A stretch of 49,436 nt of DNA. Origin: an uncultured Verrucomicrobiota bacterium (GTDB taxonomy: Bacteria; Verrucomicrobiota; Verrucomicrobiia; Limisphaerales; JADLHS01). The stretch is taken from positions 1 through 49,436 of the forward strand of contig CALAYC010000074.1 in the NCBI GenBank assembly GCA_937894935.1, in the 5' to 3' direction. Made by a program: the position numbers and the translations under genes. The notes under the pieces were generated by a model, which made no database searches, was not told where the DNA came from, and saw only the letters and a list, made by a program, of their open reading frames with translations. How positions within the stretch are numbered: position 1 is the first letter of the stretch; every line of letters begins with the position of its first letter. This document shows positions 9,101 to 16,015 of this stretch, piece after piece.

Positions 9101-9602
9101 AATGAAATGGCCCGACAGGACTATCGCTGATGGCCACACCTGCTCGCGCGGCTTTGTAATCCTCGGAATCAATATGCATCCACATGACGAACTTCCGGGT
9201 CTGGCGATTGTAGATGACTTTGGGCCGCTCGATGACTTTCGAACGGTGCAGATCGTGCGATTCATCATCCTTCACCGCCGGAAGCACGAGCCCGCGAAAT
9301 TCCCAATCGTAGAGATTGGTGGAGGAATAACACGAGACGCCCATAGCGACGACGCGTGTGCCGCCCCAGGATTTATTGGATTCTGGTGCCCAGGTTGGAC
9401 CTTCTTTAAATTCGCCATACCAATAATAAACACCTTCGTGAAAAAGCATTCCGCCGCCGTGAGCGTTGATTGGTTTTCCGGAAGCGTCGAGCCAGACCGA
9501 TCCAGGATGGAAAGATTTCTCGGAAGTCGCGGCGGTGCTGGTGATTATGGTGCAAAAAACGACTAAGAGCGCGACGGCGTGAAGATGAATGCGCAGGTTC
9601 AT
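6123..9602 (-). CDS. exported GH43-like / GH35 beta-galactosidase / CBM32-like fusion
   Basis: The 1159-aa protein starts with a Sec signal peptide (hydrophobic residues 9-24, likely cut near TSTAA|TSE). Residues about 34-375 look like a five-bladed GH43 domain, with AHGGGMLFHEGVYYWYGE near 47-64, SMEAPAVF with likely acid E257, and SYHSQSTYV near 310-318. Residues about 397-720 are a GH35 barrel: LDGKPFLIRCGEIHAPRVP, VENEYG with acid/base E551, and CGEFYPGWFDTWG with nucleophile E627. A beta-galactosidase jelly-roll region follows to about 980. The C-terminus (1050-1155) resembles an F5/8 discoidin (CBM32) domain with AIDGQTANFWHSEW and ILNLGSTQTISGFRYVP. GH43 and GH35 in one chain suggest stepwise attack on galactan or arabinogalactan side chains outside the cytoplasm. 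GH35 is certain. The GH43 subfamily is inferred. Confidence 0.92.
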   Translation of the reverse strand: MNLRIHLHAVALLVVFCTIITSTAATSEKSFHPGSVWLDASGKPINAHGGGMLFHEGVYYWYGEFKEGPTWAPESNKSWGGTRVVAMGVSCYSSTNLYDWEFRGLVLPAVKDDESHDLHRSKVIERPKVIYNRQTRKFVMWMHIDSEDYKAARAGVAISDSPVGPFHYLGSIRPHAGIWPQNATAADKRAHPSNYLARDFEGGQMARDMTLFQDDDGKAYWFYSSEENATMHVALLSDDYLKPSGIYVRIFPGRSMEAPAVFKRNGKYYLIASGCTGWEPNAARSGVAENILGPWRELENPWRGADAELSYHSQSTYVQPVHGLPDTYLFMADRWNSTNLPDSRYIWFPLRFEANGQPRIEWQDNWSFPERRSPNSSNAANQKQTEAKTSTAAKHTFAIGPNDFLLDGKPFLIRCGEIHAPRVPPEYWRHRLQMAKAMGLNTVCAYLFWNLHEPRPGEFNWSGEADAAEFCRIAQEEGLWVILRPGPYACAEWEMGGTPWWLLKHDDIQLRSRDPRYLNAAKRYLNEVARVLGPLQITRGGPILMVQVENEYGFYGKDAEYMGELRQVFIDAGFDVPLFACNPVWNLKDGYRDDLFPVVNFGSDPAAAFKALRQILPEGKGPLMCGEFYPGWFDTWGAPHHKGNTGKYLADLEYMLKHNASFSIYMAHGGTTFGLWAGCDRPFKPDTSSYDYDAPISEAGWTTDKFFKTRELFSRYLNPGETIPEPPAKNPVISFAPVTLSSVAPIFKNLPTPIHDEQPQSMEKYDQGFGCILYRTTIPAGPATTLEAAAIKDFGFVFLDGERIGVMDRRSGKAKLNLPARTNTAQLDILVEPMGRVNFGPEMKDPKGLIAPLKLGGEVLKGWQVFNLSFNQNMLATLNYSAAPNLTASGNTNALSIAAGHAVEGCFPAFWRGMFEIEKPGDTFLDLRTWGKGVVWVNGHCLARFWNIGPTQTAYIPGCWLKPGKNEIIIWDLIGPTSAEIAGLATPILDQLRPELDFARSHRAEVTLKLTGIAPTHTGTFAAGSSAQEVKFAQLARGKFFCLESQNAHDNQPYAAVAELDLLDASGKPLARNNWTIAYVSSEERIGEDGTAENAIDGQTANFWHSEWQNAKPNHPHRLILNLGSTQTISGFRYVPRQSAGGGRIKDYRVFVGDLIEMK

Positions 9603-9762
9603 GGTTTTGGGGATTATGACTTTGCTTCGGGTTTGTCGGCTATAACTCTTTTAGGTGAGTTTTTGGAGGGCAGGGGACGGGCGAAATCAGACTAAGTATA
9701 ATCGATGAACTGGGTTGGAAACTTCATTTCGGCGGAACACCGAAAAATTTTCAAAAAAGATA

Positions 9763-9790
9763 TTGCGCAGCAAGGGGCCTCTGCTAATCT
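9763..9790 (+). promoter_or_regulatory. possible promoter of the ribosomal protein cluster
   Basis: A -35-like TTGCGC (9763-9768) is followed after 16 bases by a -10-like TAATCT (9785-9790), predicting a start near 9797 and a leader of about 120 nt before rplB. The leader contains a small hairpin TCTCC/GGAGA (9848-9862). A perfect TATAAT also occurs at 9697-9702 but has no convincing -35 partner. A hairpin TTTCGG/CCGAAA lies at about 9727-9746. The 316-bp gap between the glycosidase and rplB starts holds nothing else that I can support. The match to consensus is moderate. Confidence 0.35.
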
Positions 9791-9918
9791 CTGCGTCCCT
9801 TTCGCCTGAAAACGAACGGGCCAGTTTATTCGCGAGCCGATAACTGATCTCCACTGCGGAGACGGGAATGATGGTTTGCCAGCTCTTCGAGTTGTTCAAC
9901 TGGAAATCATTGATTTTT

Positions 9919-10773
9919 ATGCCAGTCAAAACATTTAGACCGCTAACGCCGTCTCTGCGCTACCTCTCGTTCGCAGATTACAGCGACGTTACGAAGCATA
10001 AGCCGGAAAAGTCGCTCGTTCAGACTCGCAAGAAGACGGGTGGCCGGAATCATTATGGTCGCGTCACCGCGCGGGGTATCGGCGGCGGCAACAAGCAGAA
10101 GATTCGTCTGGTTGATTTCAAGCGCAACAAGCACGGCGTCGAAGCGACCGTGGCGGCGATTGAATACGATCCGCTGCGTTCGGCCCGGTTGGCGTTGTTG
10201 AATTATAAAGACGGCGAAAAGCGTTATATCATTGCTCCGGTTGGGATTCAGGTTGGCGGCAAAGTGATGAGCGGGCCGACAGCGCCTCCAGAAATCGGGA
10301 ATTCGCTTCCGCTGAAGTCTATTCCGGTTGGTCTTTCGGTTCACAACATTGAAATTACGCCGGGTCGCGGTGGCCAGATGGTTCGCTCGGCGGGTGGCGC
10401 GGCGACGTTGATGTCGCGCGATGAGGGTTATGCGCAAATTCGCCTGCCTTCCGGTGAAATCCGCAAGGTTAACGAAGAGTGCTACGCGACGATTGGTCAG
10501 GTCGGCAATACCGAGCACGAAAATGTGGTTCTCGGTAAAGCAGGTCGCTCTCGTCACTTGGGTATTCGTCCGGTGAACCGTGGTGTGACGCGTAATCCGG
10601 TGGATCACCCGAACGGTGGTGGCGCCGGCAAATCGAAGTCGGGCGGTGGTTGGCAGCAGTTGACCTCGCCGTGGGGCTTGTTGGCCAAGGGTTACAAGAC
10701 CCGCGATAAGCGTAAGTATTCCAATCGGTTCATTGTGGTGCGTCGTGATGGTCGCCCGATGAAAAACAAGTAA
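9919..10773 (+). CDS. rplB: 50S ribosomal protein L2
   Basis: Large-subunit protein that binds 23S rRNA near the peptidyl-transferase centre. The start at 9919 gives MPVKTFRPLTPSLRY, the family N-terminus. The frame is open 17 codons further, but that stretch has no homology. Diagnostic segments are GRNHYGRVTARGIGGGNKQ, the RGGQMVRSAGGAA loop, and VRGVTRNPVDHPNGGG-like VNRGVTRNPVDHPNGGG near the conserved C-terminal histidine. It is 284 aa, slightly longer than usual. It is the first gene of this cluster: the genes that normally precede it (rpsJ, rplC, rplD, rplW) are not here. No Shine-Dalgarno site precedes it; the ATG follows TGATTTTT. Confidence 0.97.
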   Translation: MPVKTFRPLTPSLRYLSFADYSDVTKHKPEKSLVQTRKKTGGRNHYGRVTARGIGGGNKQKIRLVDFKRNKHGVEATVAAIEYDPLRSARLALLNYKDGEKRYIIAPVGIQVGGKVMSGPTAPPEIGNSLPLKSIPVGLSVHNIEITPGRGGQMVRSAGGAATLMSRDEGYAQIRLPSGEIRKVNEECYATIGQVGNTEHENVVLGKAGRSRHLGIRPVNRGVTRNPVDHPNGGGAGKSKSGGGWQQLTSPWGLLAKGYKTRDKRKYSNRFIVVRRDGRPMKNK

Positions 10774-10789
10774 ACAGAACGTTCAGGTT

Positions 10790-10818
10790 CAGATTAAGAA
10801 CAAGATTAAGACTAAGAA
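10790..10818. repeat. GATTAAGA-type short tandem repeat
   Basis: The rplB-rpsS gap contains about two and a half copies of an 11-bp unit (AGATTAAGAAC, AAGATTAAGAC, TAAGAAT). The same GATTAAGA core recurs at 14636-14662, 18585-18609 and at both ends of the element at 44.9-45.4 kb. Confidence 0.6.
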
Positions 10819-10821
10819 TTT

Positions 10822-11103
10822 ATGGGACGTTCGATTAAAAAAGGTCCGTTTGTAGACGCCCACTTGCTGGAGAAAATCCAGAAGGCGAAGGAAACGAAGT
10901 CCAAAGCGCCGATCAAGACGTGGTCGCGCCGCTCAATGATTACGCCGGATTTCGTCGGTGTGACGTTTGCGGTCCATAACGGCAAGGTGTTCAATCCGGT
11001 GTTTGTGACCGAAAACATGGTCGGTCACCGGCTCGGTGAATTTTCTCCGACGCGCACGTTCAAGAAGCACGGCGCGCATACAGCGAAAGCGGAGGCCAAG
11101 TAG
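10822..11103 (+). CDS. rpsS: 30S ribosomal protein S19
   Basis: Small-subunit head protein that contacts S13 and 16S rRNA. The 93-aa product has MGRSIKKGPFVDAHLL at the start and the signature GKVFNPVFVTENMVGHRLGEFSPTR (written here only by its ends: GKVFNPVFV to LGEFSPTR). The C-terminus KKHGAHTAKAEAK is typical. It lies 48 bp after rplB, across a GATTAAGA repeat, and 3 bp before rplV, so it is almost certainly co-transcribed with both. The ATG follows AAGAATTT with no clear Shine-Dalgarno site. Confidence 0.97.
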   Translation: MGRSIKKGPFVDAHLLEKIQKAKETKSKAPIKTWSRRSMITPDFVGVTFAVHNGKVFNPVFVTENMVGHRLGEFSPTRTFKKHGAHTAKAEAK

Positions 11104-11106
11104 TCT

Positions 11107-11439
11107 ATGCAAGTCCACGCGATTCTCAAAAACGTGCCGATGTCCGCGCAGAAAGTGCGCGAAGTCGTGCGGCAGATTCAGGGCCTGCCGGCCTTGCAAG
11201 CGCAAGCGGTACTGCAAGTCGTGCCGCGCAAGTCGGCCCGCTTTGTGGCCAAGACTTTGAAATCCGCGATTGCCAACGCGGAAAACAACAACAAGGCCAA
11301 GCCCGAAGCGTTGGTGGTAAAGGAGGCGGTGGCGGGAACGGCGACTTCGCTGAAGCGGTTTACGCCCAAGGCGCGCGGTTCTGCGGGCCCGATTATCAAG
11401 CGTCGCAGCCACATCAAAATCACTTTGTCGGACGAGTAA
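11107..11439 (+). CDS. rplV: 50S ribosomal protein L22
   Basis: L22 lines the exit tunnel with its beta-hairpin. Visible are VPMSAQKVREVVRQIQG (family start, where most have 'SPxKxRLVxDxIRG'), KSAIANAENNN (conserved helix) and the hairpin/C-terminal PKARGSAGPIIKRRSHIKI. Length is 110 aa, normal. It starts 4 bp after the rpsS stop and ends 7 bp before rpsC. Confidence 0.96.
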   Translation: MQVHAILKNVPMSAQKVREVVRQIQGLPALQAQAVLQVVPRKSARFVAKTLKSAIANAENNNKAKPEALVVKEAVAGTATSLKRFTPKARGSAGPIIKRRSHIKITLSDE

Positions 11440-11446
11440 TTAGAGT

Positions 11447-12118
11447 ATGGGACAAAAAACCAATCCAATCGGCCTGCGCGTTGCCGTCAATAAAGACTGG
11501 CGCTCGAAGTGGTATTCCGCAAAGAAGGACTTCGGTGGTTTGCTCGCTGAGGACCGCAAGATTCGCGAGATTCTGAAGAAGAAGCTCGAAACGGCATCGG
11601 TGCCGAAGATTTTAATTGAGCGCGCCGCGAGCCGCTGCCGCATTACTATTTTGACCGCGCGTCCCGGCGTGGTCATCGGTCGCAAGGGTTCGGAAATTGA
11701 TAAGATCAAGGAAGAGCTCAGCAAGATGACCGGTAAGGAAATCTACGTGGACATCCTGGAAGTGAAGTCCCCGGAGATTGACGCGCAACTCGTCGCGGAA
11801 AACGTCGCGCTTCAGTTGGAGCGCCGTGTTTCGTTCCGTCGCGCGATGAAGAAAGTGTTGCAGACCGCGAAGGATTTCGGTGCGGACGGCATCAAGATTC
11901 GTTGCGCTGGCCGTCTGGGTGGGGCGGAAATCGCCCGCGTGGAAAAGTATCACTGGGGTCGGGTTCCGTTGCACACGTTGCGCGCGAACATTGATTACGG
12001 TTTCGCGGAAGCGAACACGGTTTACGGCAAGCTCGGCATCAAGTGCTGGATTTGCAAAGGAGAGAATAAGCCGCAGAAGGCGAACAAGCCTGAAGCTGCG
12101 CCGGCAGTGGCCGCCTGA
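11447..12118 (+). CDS. rpsC: 30S ribosomal protein S3
   Basis: Small-subunit protein at the mRNA entry channel. It has MGQKTNPIGLRVAVNKDW at the start, a KH type 2 domain with the GxxG-like loop VVIGRKGSEIDKIKEEL at about residues 74-90, and the C-terminal domain with RCAGRLGGAEIARVEKYHWG. The C-terminus ends in an Ala/Pro/Lys tail (KPEAAPAVAA). At 223 aa it is normal. It belongs to the tight rplV-rpsC-rplP run. Confidence 0.97.
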   Translation: MGQKTNPIGLRVAVNKDWRSKWYSAKKDFGGLLAEDRKIREILKKKLETASVPKILIERAASRCRITILTARPGVVIGRKGSEIDKIKEELSKMTGKEIYVDILEVKSPEIDAQLVAENVALQLERRVSFRRAMKKVLQTAKDFGADGIKIRCAGRLGGAEIARVEKYHWGRVPLHTLRANIDYGFAEANTVYGKLGIKCWICKGENKPQKANKPEAAPAVAA

Positions 12119-12139
12119 ATTTAAGACGAGGAATCGAAT

Positions 12140-12556
12140 ATGCCTTTACAGCCCGCAAGAGTTAAATATCGCAAGATGCACCGCGGCAACCGTGCCGGTC
12201 TGGCGTATCGCGGCAGCACGGTGGCGTTTGGCGAATACGGCCTGATGGCGCTGGAACGCTGCTGGATGGACAGCAAGCAGATTGAATCCGCGCGTGTGGC
12301 GATTTCCCGACAGATGAAGCGTCATGGCAAGCTGTGGATTCGCATCTTCCCGCAAAAATCGTTCACCAAGAAGCCGCTCGAAACGCGAATGGGTAAAGGT
12401 AAGGCGCCGCTCGAAGGCTGGGTGGCGGTGATTCGTCCGGCGAACGTGTTGTTTGAAGTGGACGGTGTGAGTGAGGCGGTGGCGCGCGATTGTATGCGCC
12501 TGGCGGCTTCCAAGTTGCCGATCAAGACGAAGTTTATTTCGCGGCACGCGGCGTAA
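12140..12556 (+). CDS. rplP: 50S ribosomal protein L16
   Basis: L16 supports the A-site tRNA on the large subunit. Markers are MPLQPARVKYRKMHRGNRAG at the start, IESARVAISRQMKRHGKLWI, the signature MGKGKAPLEGWVAVIRPANV near residue 85, and KLPIKTKFI at the end. Length 138 aa is as expected. It lies 21 bp after rpsC and 11 bp before rpmC. Confidence 0.97.
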   Translation: MPLQPARVKYRKMHRGNRAGLAYRGSTVAFGEYGLMALERCWMDSKQIESARVAISRQMKRHGKLWIRIFPQKSFTKKPLETRMGKGKAPLEGWVAVIRPANVLFEVDGVSEAVARDCMRLAASKLPIKTKFISRHAA

Positions 12557-12567
12557 CGGAGAAATTT

Positions 12568-12771
12568 ATGAAGTTTTCGGAAATTAAAGACATGACGTTG
12601 GTAGAGTTGGCGGCCAAAAGCCGCGACCTGCGCACGGAACTGTTCAACTTGCGGCTGCAGCAGGCGAGCGCACAGTTGGAGAAGCCGGCGCGTTTGCGCA
12701 CGTTGCGTCGGGACATTGCGCGGTTGGAAACCCGGGCGTCCCAGCTCCGTAACACCAAGAAAGCGGCTTAA
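12568..12771 (+). CDS. rpmC: 50S ribosomal protein L29
   Basis: Small helical protein near the exit tunnel that helps dock SRP and trigger factor. The start at 12568 gives MKFSEIKDMTLVELAAKSRD, the normal N-terminus, and a 67-aa product. A longer in-frame reading begins inside rplP and is rejected. RTELFNLRLQQASAQLEKPAR matches the L29 signature (given by its ends RTELFNLR and LEKPAR). This gene has one of the few plausible Shine-Dalgarno sites in the cluster, GGAG at 12558-12561. Confidence 0.95.
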   Translation: MKFSEIKDMTLVELAAKSRDLRTELFNLRLQQASAQLEKPARLRTLRRDIARLETRASQLRNTKKAA

Positions 12772-12782
12772 TCGAATCTGGT

Positions 12783-13085
12783 ATGGCTGAAACAGCAACT
12801 CAAACGACAGCGAAACGCGGCAACCGCAAAGAGCGGATTGGCGATGTGATTTCGAACAAGATGGCCAAGACCATTGTGGTGCGCGTGGAACGTCGCTTCC
12901 CGCACCCGCGGTTCAAAAAAGTCGTCACGGCGTACAAGAAATTTTACGCGCACGATGAAAAGGCAGAAGCCAAGGTCGGCGACAAGGTGCGCATCGAAGA
13001 AACCCGGCCGCTGTCCAAGCTCAAGCGCTGGCGTCTGGTGGCGATCGTGGAGAAGAGCAGCGGCGTGGAACGCGCAACCAGCTGA
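12783..13085 (+). CDS. rpsQ: 30S ribosomal protein S17
   Basis: Primary 16S-binding protein with an OB fold. The core has RIGDVISNKMAKTIVVRVER, HPRFKKVVTAYKKFYAHD and the signature GDKVRIEETRPLSKLKRW. Total length is 100 aa because of a short Thr/Ala/Lys-rich N-terminal extension (MAETATQTTAKRGNRK) relative to the usual 80-85 aa. It starts 11 bp after rpmC. Confidence 0.96.
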   Translation: MAETATQTTAKRGNRKERIGDVISNKMAKTIVVRVERRFPHPRFKKVVTAYKKFYAHDEKAEAKVGDKVRIEETRPLSKLKRWRLVAIVEKSSGVERATS

Positions 13086-13094
13086 TAAATTTTT

Positions 13095-13460
13095 ATGTTA
13101 CAAGTCCGTTCTCATCTTGATGTGGCCGACAATACCGGCGCGAAAGTCGCGTGGAACATCGGCGTATTGGGCCGCAACCAAATGTATGCCGGCATCGGTG
13201 ATGTGATCAAAGTTCACATCAAAGACGCCGCACCGGATGGGCAGGTAAAGAAGGGCGAAGTTCACAATGCTGTGATCGTCCGCACCAAGCACGTCATCCG
13301 CCGCAGTGACGGTTCGTATCTGCGCTTTGACAACAATGCCTGCGTGATCATTGACGCGGAACATAATCCGAAGGGCACTCGCATTTTCGGACCGGTGGCG
13401 CGCGAACTTCGCGACAAGAAGTTTATGAAGATCATCTCGCTGGCGCCGGAAGTGATTTGA
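13095..13460 (+). CDS. rplN: 50S ribosomal protein L14
   Basis: Highly conserved protein at the subunit interface. It has MLQVRSHLDVADNTGAK at the start, GDVIKVHIKDAAP, the signature AVIVRTKHVIRRSDGSYLRF, and GTRIFGPVARELRDKKFMKI at the C-terminus. The length of 121 aa is exact for the family. The ATG follows GATAAATTTTT, the AT-rich leader seen across this cluster. rplX begins 4 bp after its stop. Confidence 0.97.
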   Translation: MLQVRSHLDVADNTGAKVAWNIGVLGRNQMYAGIGDVIKVHIKDAAPDGQVKKGEVHNAVIVRTKHVIRRSDGSYLRFDNNACVIIDAEHNPKGTRIFGPVARELRDKKFMKIISLAPEVI

Positions 13461-13464
13461 AGTT

Positions 13465-13743
13465 ATGAAGCGATTTCACGTGAAGAAGAACGACGAAGTG
13501 GTGGTGCTGGCCGGTTCAGACAAAGGCAAGCGCGGCCGCGTCATCGCGGTGCTCGGCAAGAAGAGCCGGGTGATCGTGGAAGGGGTGGCAATGATCAAGC
13601 GGCACACCCGCAAGAGCCAACAACATCCGCAAGGCGCGATCGTTGAAAAGGAAGGCTCGGTACACATTTCGAACGTGATGTTGGCATCGGATTTCGATGC
13701 CCGCGCCGCAAAACGTGGCGGCAAGACCGAAGCGAAGGCCTGA
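13465..13743 (+). CDS. rplX: 50S ribosomal protein L24
   Basis: Assembly-initiator protein with a KOW motif. KKNDEVVVLAGSDKGKRGRV at residues 7-26 is the KOW region, and the later part has MIKRHTRKSQQHPQGAIVEK and HISNVML. At 92 aa it is slightly shorter than the E. coli protein. It lies 4 bp after rplN. Confidence 0.95.
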   Translation: MKRFHVKKNDEVVVLAGSDKGKRGRVIAVLGKKSRVIVEGVAMIKRHTRKSQQHPQGAIVEKEGSVHISNVMLASDFDARAAKRGGKTEAKA

Positions 13744-13789
13744 GAGAAGATTTGAAATTGTGTTACGGCAAAAACCGTGACCCCAAAAG

Positions 13790-14332
13790 ATGAAAGCCAG
13801 ACTTTATACCAAATACATCAATGAAGTCGTGCCCGCCCTGAAGGCGAAGCACAACTACGCCAACGTTCATCAGATTCCGAAGATCGAAAAGATCGTGGTG
13901 AATATGGGTGTCAGTGCGTCGTTGGAAAAGGGCGCGTTGGAAGATGCGGCGAAGGATTTGACGTTGATTACCGGACGTAAACCGGCGATCAGCAAGAGCC
14001 GTCGCGCGATTGCAAATTTCAAACTGCGTCAAGGTCAGCCGATCGGTTGCCGCGTGACGCTGCGCAAGGATGCGATGTATGAATTTTTTGATCGTCTGGT
14101 TGCGGTGACGTTGCCGCGTATTCGCGATTTCCGCGGATTGTCGCCGCGCAAGTTTGACGGTCGTGGTAATTACACGTTCGGCATCGCGGACCAGTCGATT
14201 TTCCCGGAAATCGAATTGGAAAAAGTGAAGCGCCAGCAGGGGATGGACATCACGATTGTGACCAGTGCCACCAGCGATGAGCAGGCGCTCGATTTGTTGA
14301 AGCAGATGGGTTTCCCGTTTGCGGAGCGATAA
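13790..14332 (+). CDS. rplE: 50S ribosomal protein L5
   Basis: 5S rRNA-binding protein of the central protuberance. Diagnostic segments are QIPKIEKIVVNMGVSASLEK, TGRKPAISKSRRAIANFKLR, GCRVTLRKDAMYEF, and FRGLSPRKFDGRGNYTFGI, with DITIVTSATSDEQALDLL near the end. Length 180 aa is normal. The 46-bp gap to rplX includes a small inverted repeat GTTACGGCA/CCGTGAC-like sequence but no GATTAAGA unit. Confidence 0.97.
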   Translation: MKARLYTKYINEVVPALKAKHNYANVHQIPKIEKIVVNMGVSASLEKGALEDAAKDLTLITGRKPAISKSRRAIANFKLRQGQPIGCRVTLRKDAMYEFFDRLVAVTLPRIRDFRGLSPRKFDGRGNYTFGIADQSIFPEIELEKVKRQQGMDITIVTSATSDEQALDLLKQMGFPFAER

Positions 14333-14360
14333 TCCAAGAACGAGAGCGAAATAAGATTTT

Positions 14361-14630
14361 ATGGCCAAGAAAGCATGGTTGGAGCGCAACAAGCGCAAAG
14401 CAGCAACGGTGAAGAAGTATGCGGCGAAGCGCGCGGAACTGAAGGCGAAGCGCGATTACGCCGGATTGGCGAAGTTGCCGCGCGATGCCAGCCCAACGCG
14501 CGTGGTGAATCGCTGCTCAATGAGCGGCCGTCGGCACGCTTACATGCGTAAGTTTGGTTGTTCGCGTTTGACGTTCCGCGAAGCGGCGTTGAACGGTTTG
14601 ATCCCGGGCGTCGTGAAAGCGAGCTGGTAA
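14361..14630 (+). CDS. rpsN: 30S ribosomal protein S14, zinc-free long form
   Basis: Small-subunit head protein. The 89-aa product has MAKKAWLERNKRKAATVKKY, RDASPTRVVNRCSMSGRRHA, and FGCSRLTFREAALNGLIPGV. The paired CxxC motifs of the zinc form are absent, so this is the long zinc-independent type. It is followed by a 39-bp gap with a GATTAAGA repeat before rpsH. Confidence 0.96.
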   Translation: MAKKAWLERNKRKAATVKKYAAKRAELKAKRDYAGLAKLPRDASPTRVVNRCSMSGRRHAYMRKFGCSRLTFREAALNGLIPGVVKASW

Positions 14631-14635
14631 GCGGG

Positions 14636-14662
14636 GATTGAGAATAAGATTAAGATTTAAGA
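14636..14662. repeat. GATTAAGA-type short repeat in the rpsN-rpsH gap
   Basis: The gap reads as imperfect copies of the same unit as at 10790: GATTGAGA, ATAAGATTAAGA, TTTAAGAAC. It is non-coding and separates rpsN from rpsH without any terminator-like hairpin. Confidence 0.55.
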
Positions 14663-14669
14663 ACCTGGT

Positions 14670-15056
14670 ATGATTGATCCGATTGCAGACATGTTGACCC
14701 GCATCCGCAACGCGTCCCGCGCGCTGTTGCCGACGGTGGTGATTCCGCATTCCCGTGTAAAGGAAAGCATCGCAAACATCCTGAAGAAGGAAGGTTACGT
14801 GGCGGAAGTGGCGGTGGACGGGACGACCAAAAAATCGATCAAGCTGCGCCTGAAATACGATGGCAAGAAAGCAGTGATCGAAGGTTTGAAGCGGATCAGT
14901 AAGCCGGGGCTGCGGAATTATGTCGGGGCGAACGAGATTCCCCGGGTGCGTGGCGGTCTGGGAGTGGCGGTGGTTTCCACTTCCGAAGGCGTAATGACCG
15001 GGCAGGAAGCTCGCAAGAAGAACATCGGCGGAGAATTGCTCTGCTACGTCTGGTAA
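14670..15056 (+). CDS. rpsH: 30S ribosomal protein S8
   Basis: Central-domain assembly protein, and in E. coli the repressor of the spc operon. The product has MIDPIADMLTRIRNASRALL at the start, IPHSRVKESIANILKKEGYV, and the C-terminal signature VVSTSEGVMTGQEARKKNIG with GGELLCYVW. Length 128 aa is normal. It lies 10 bp before rplF. Confidence 0.97.
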   Translation: MIDPIADMLTRIRNASRALLPTVVIPHSRVKESIANILKKEGYVAEVAVDGTTKKSIKLRLKYDGKKAVIEGLKRISKPGLRNYVGANEIPRVRGGLGVAVVSTSEGVMTGQEARKKNIGGELLCYVW

Positions 15057-15066
15057 GGACTGATTT

Positions 15067-15603
15067 ATGTCGCGTATTGGAAAACAACCGATTGCCCTCC
15101 CGACCAATGTGAAGGTCGAGGTCAAGGGGCAGAAAGTTTCTGTGGAAGGCCCCAAGGGCAAGTTGAACTGGGAGTTGCCGCAACGTACCAGCCTGAAGGT
15201 GGAGAACGGCCAGATCGTGGTCAGCCGCGCCGGTGATGATGCGCAGGCGAAGGCCTTGCACGGCTTGAGCCGCGCGTTGGTGAACAACATGGTCAAAGGC
15301 GTCTCGGATGGTTTCGTCAAGAAACTCGAAATCCAGGGCGTCGGTTTCAAAGCGGCGGTGACTGGTAGGGTCGTGAACCTGAACCTCGGTTTTTCGCATC
15401 CGATCAATTACACCGTTCCGGATCAGATCAAAGTGACAGTGGAAGAAAACACGAAGTTGACGATCGAAGGTCCAGATAAGGCGTTGGTCGGGAAGGTTGC
15501 CTCCGAGATCCGCTCGTATTATCCGCCGGAGCCTTACAAAGGTAAGGGTGTGCGTTACGCGGGCGAACACGTCCAGCGCAAGGAAGGCAAGACCGTTCAG
15601 TAA
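15067..15603 (+). CDS. rplF: 50S ribosomal protein L6
   Basis: Large-subunit protein near the sarcin-ricin loop. It begins MSRIGKQPIALPTNVKVEVK, contains VSVEGPKGKLNWELP and ALVNNMVKGVSDGFVKKLEI, and ends with the signature PEPYKGKGVRYAGEHVQRKE. At 178 aa it matches the family. It starts 10 bp after rpsH. Confidence 0.97.
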   Translation: MSRIGKQPIALPTNVKVEVKGQKVSVEGPKGKLNWELPQRTSLKVENGQIVVSRAGDDAQAKALHGLSRALVNNMVKGVSDGFVKKLEIQGVGFKAAVTGRVVNLNLGFSHPINYTVPDQIKVTVEENTKLTIEGPDKALVGKVASEIRSYYPPEPYKGKGVRYAGEHVQRKEGKTVQ

Positions 15604-15646
15604 TAATTGAATTTATCGTCACGGCCCAATCCGTGACGCGAAGAAA

Positions 15647-16009
15647 ATGCAAACGCAAAAGAAACATCGGCTTCAGCAGTTGCGCCATTGGCGCGTGCGC
15701 AAAAAAGTGGTTGGCACGCCGGAACGGCCGCGCATGAGCGTGACGTTCACGGGCACGCATATCTACGTGCAGTTTATTGACGACAGTGTCGGCAAGACGC
15801 TGGCGTCGGCGTCCACTCGCAGCAAGGAGTTGCGGGGACAAAAGCTCGCGGCAAACGTGGCCAGCGCCAAGACGATTGGCAGCGCGGCTGCCAAAGCGGC
15901 GTTGGATAAAGGTATCAAGGCCGTCGTTTTTGACCGCGGCGGTGCGCGTTATCACGGCAAGGTAAAAGCGTTGGCCGATGCCGCACGCGAAGCTGGTCTT
16001 CAGTTCTAA
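15647..16009 (+). CDS. rplR: 50S ribosomal protein L18
   Basis: 5S rRNA-binding protein. It has KHRLQQLRHWRVRKKVVGTP, RPRMSVTFTGTHIYVQFIDD, TLASASTRSKEL, and the C-terminal VVFDRGGARYHGKVKALADA. Length is 120 aa. The 43-bp gap after rplF carries a short inverted repeat, GTCACGG/CCGTGAC at about 15617-15635, in front of the ATG. Confidence 0.96.
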   Translation: MQTQKKHRLQQLRHWRVRKKVVGTPERPRMSVTFTGTHIYVQFIDDSVGKTLASASTRSKELRGQKLAANVASAKTIGSAAAKAALDKGIKAVVFDRGGARYHGKVKALADAAREAGLQF

Positions 16010-16015
16010 TTTTTT

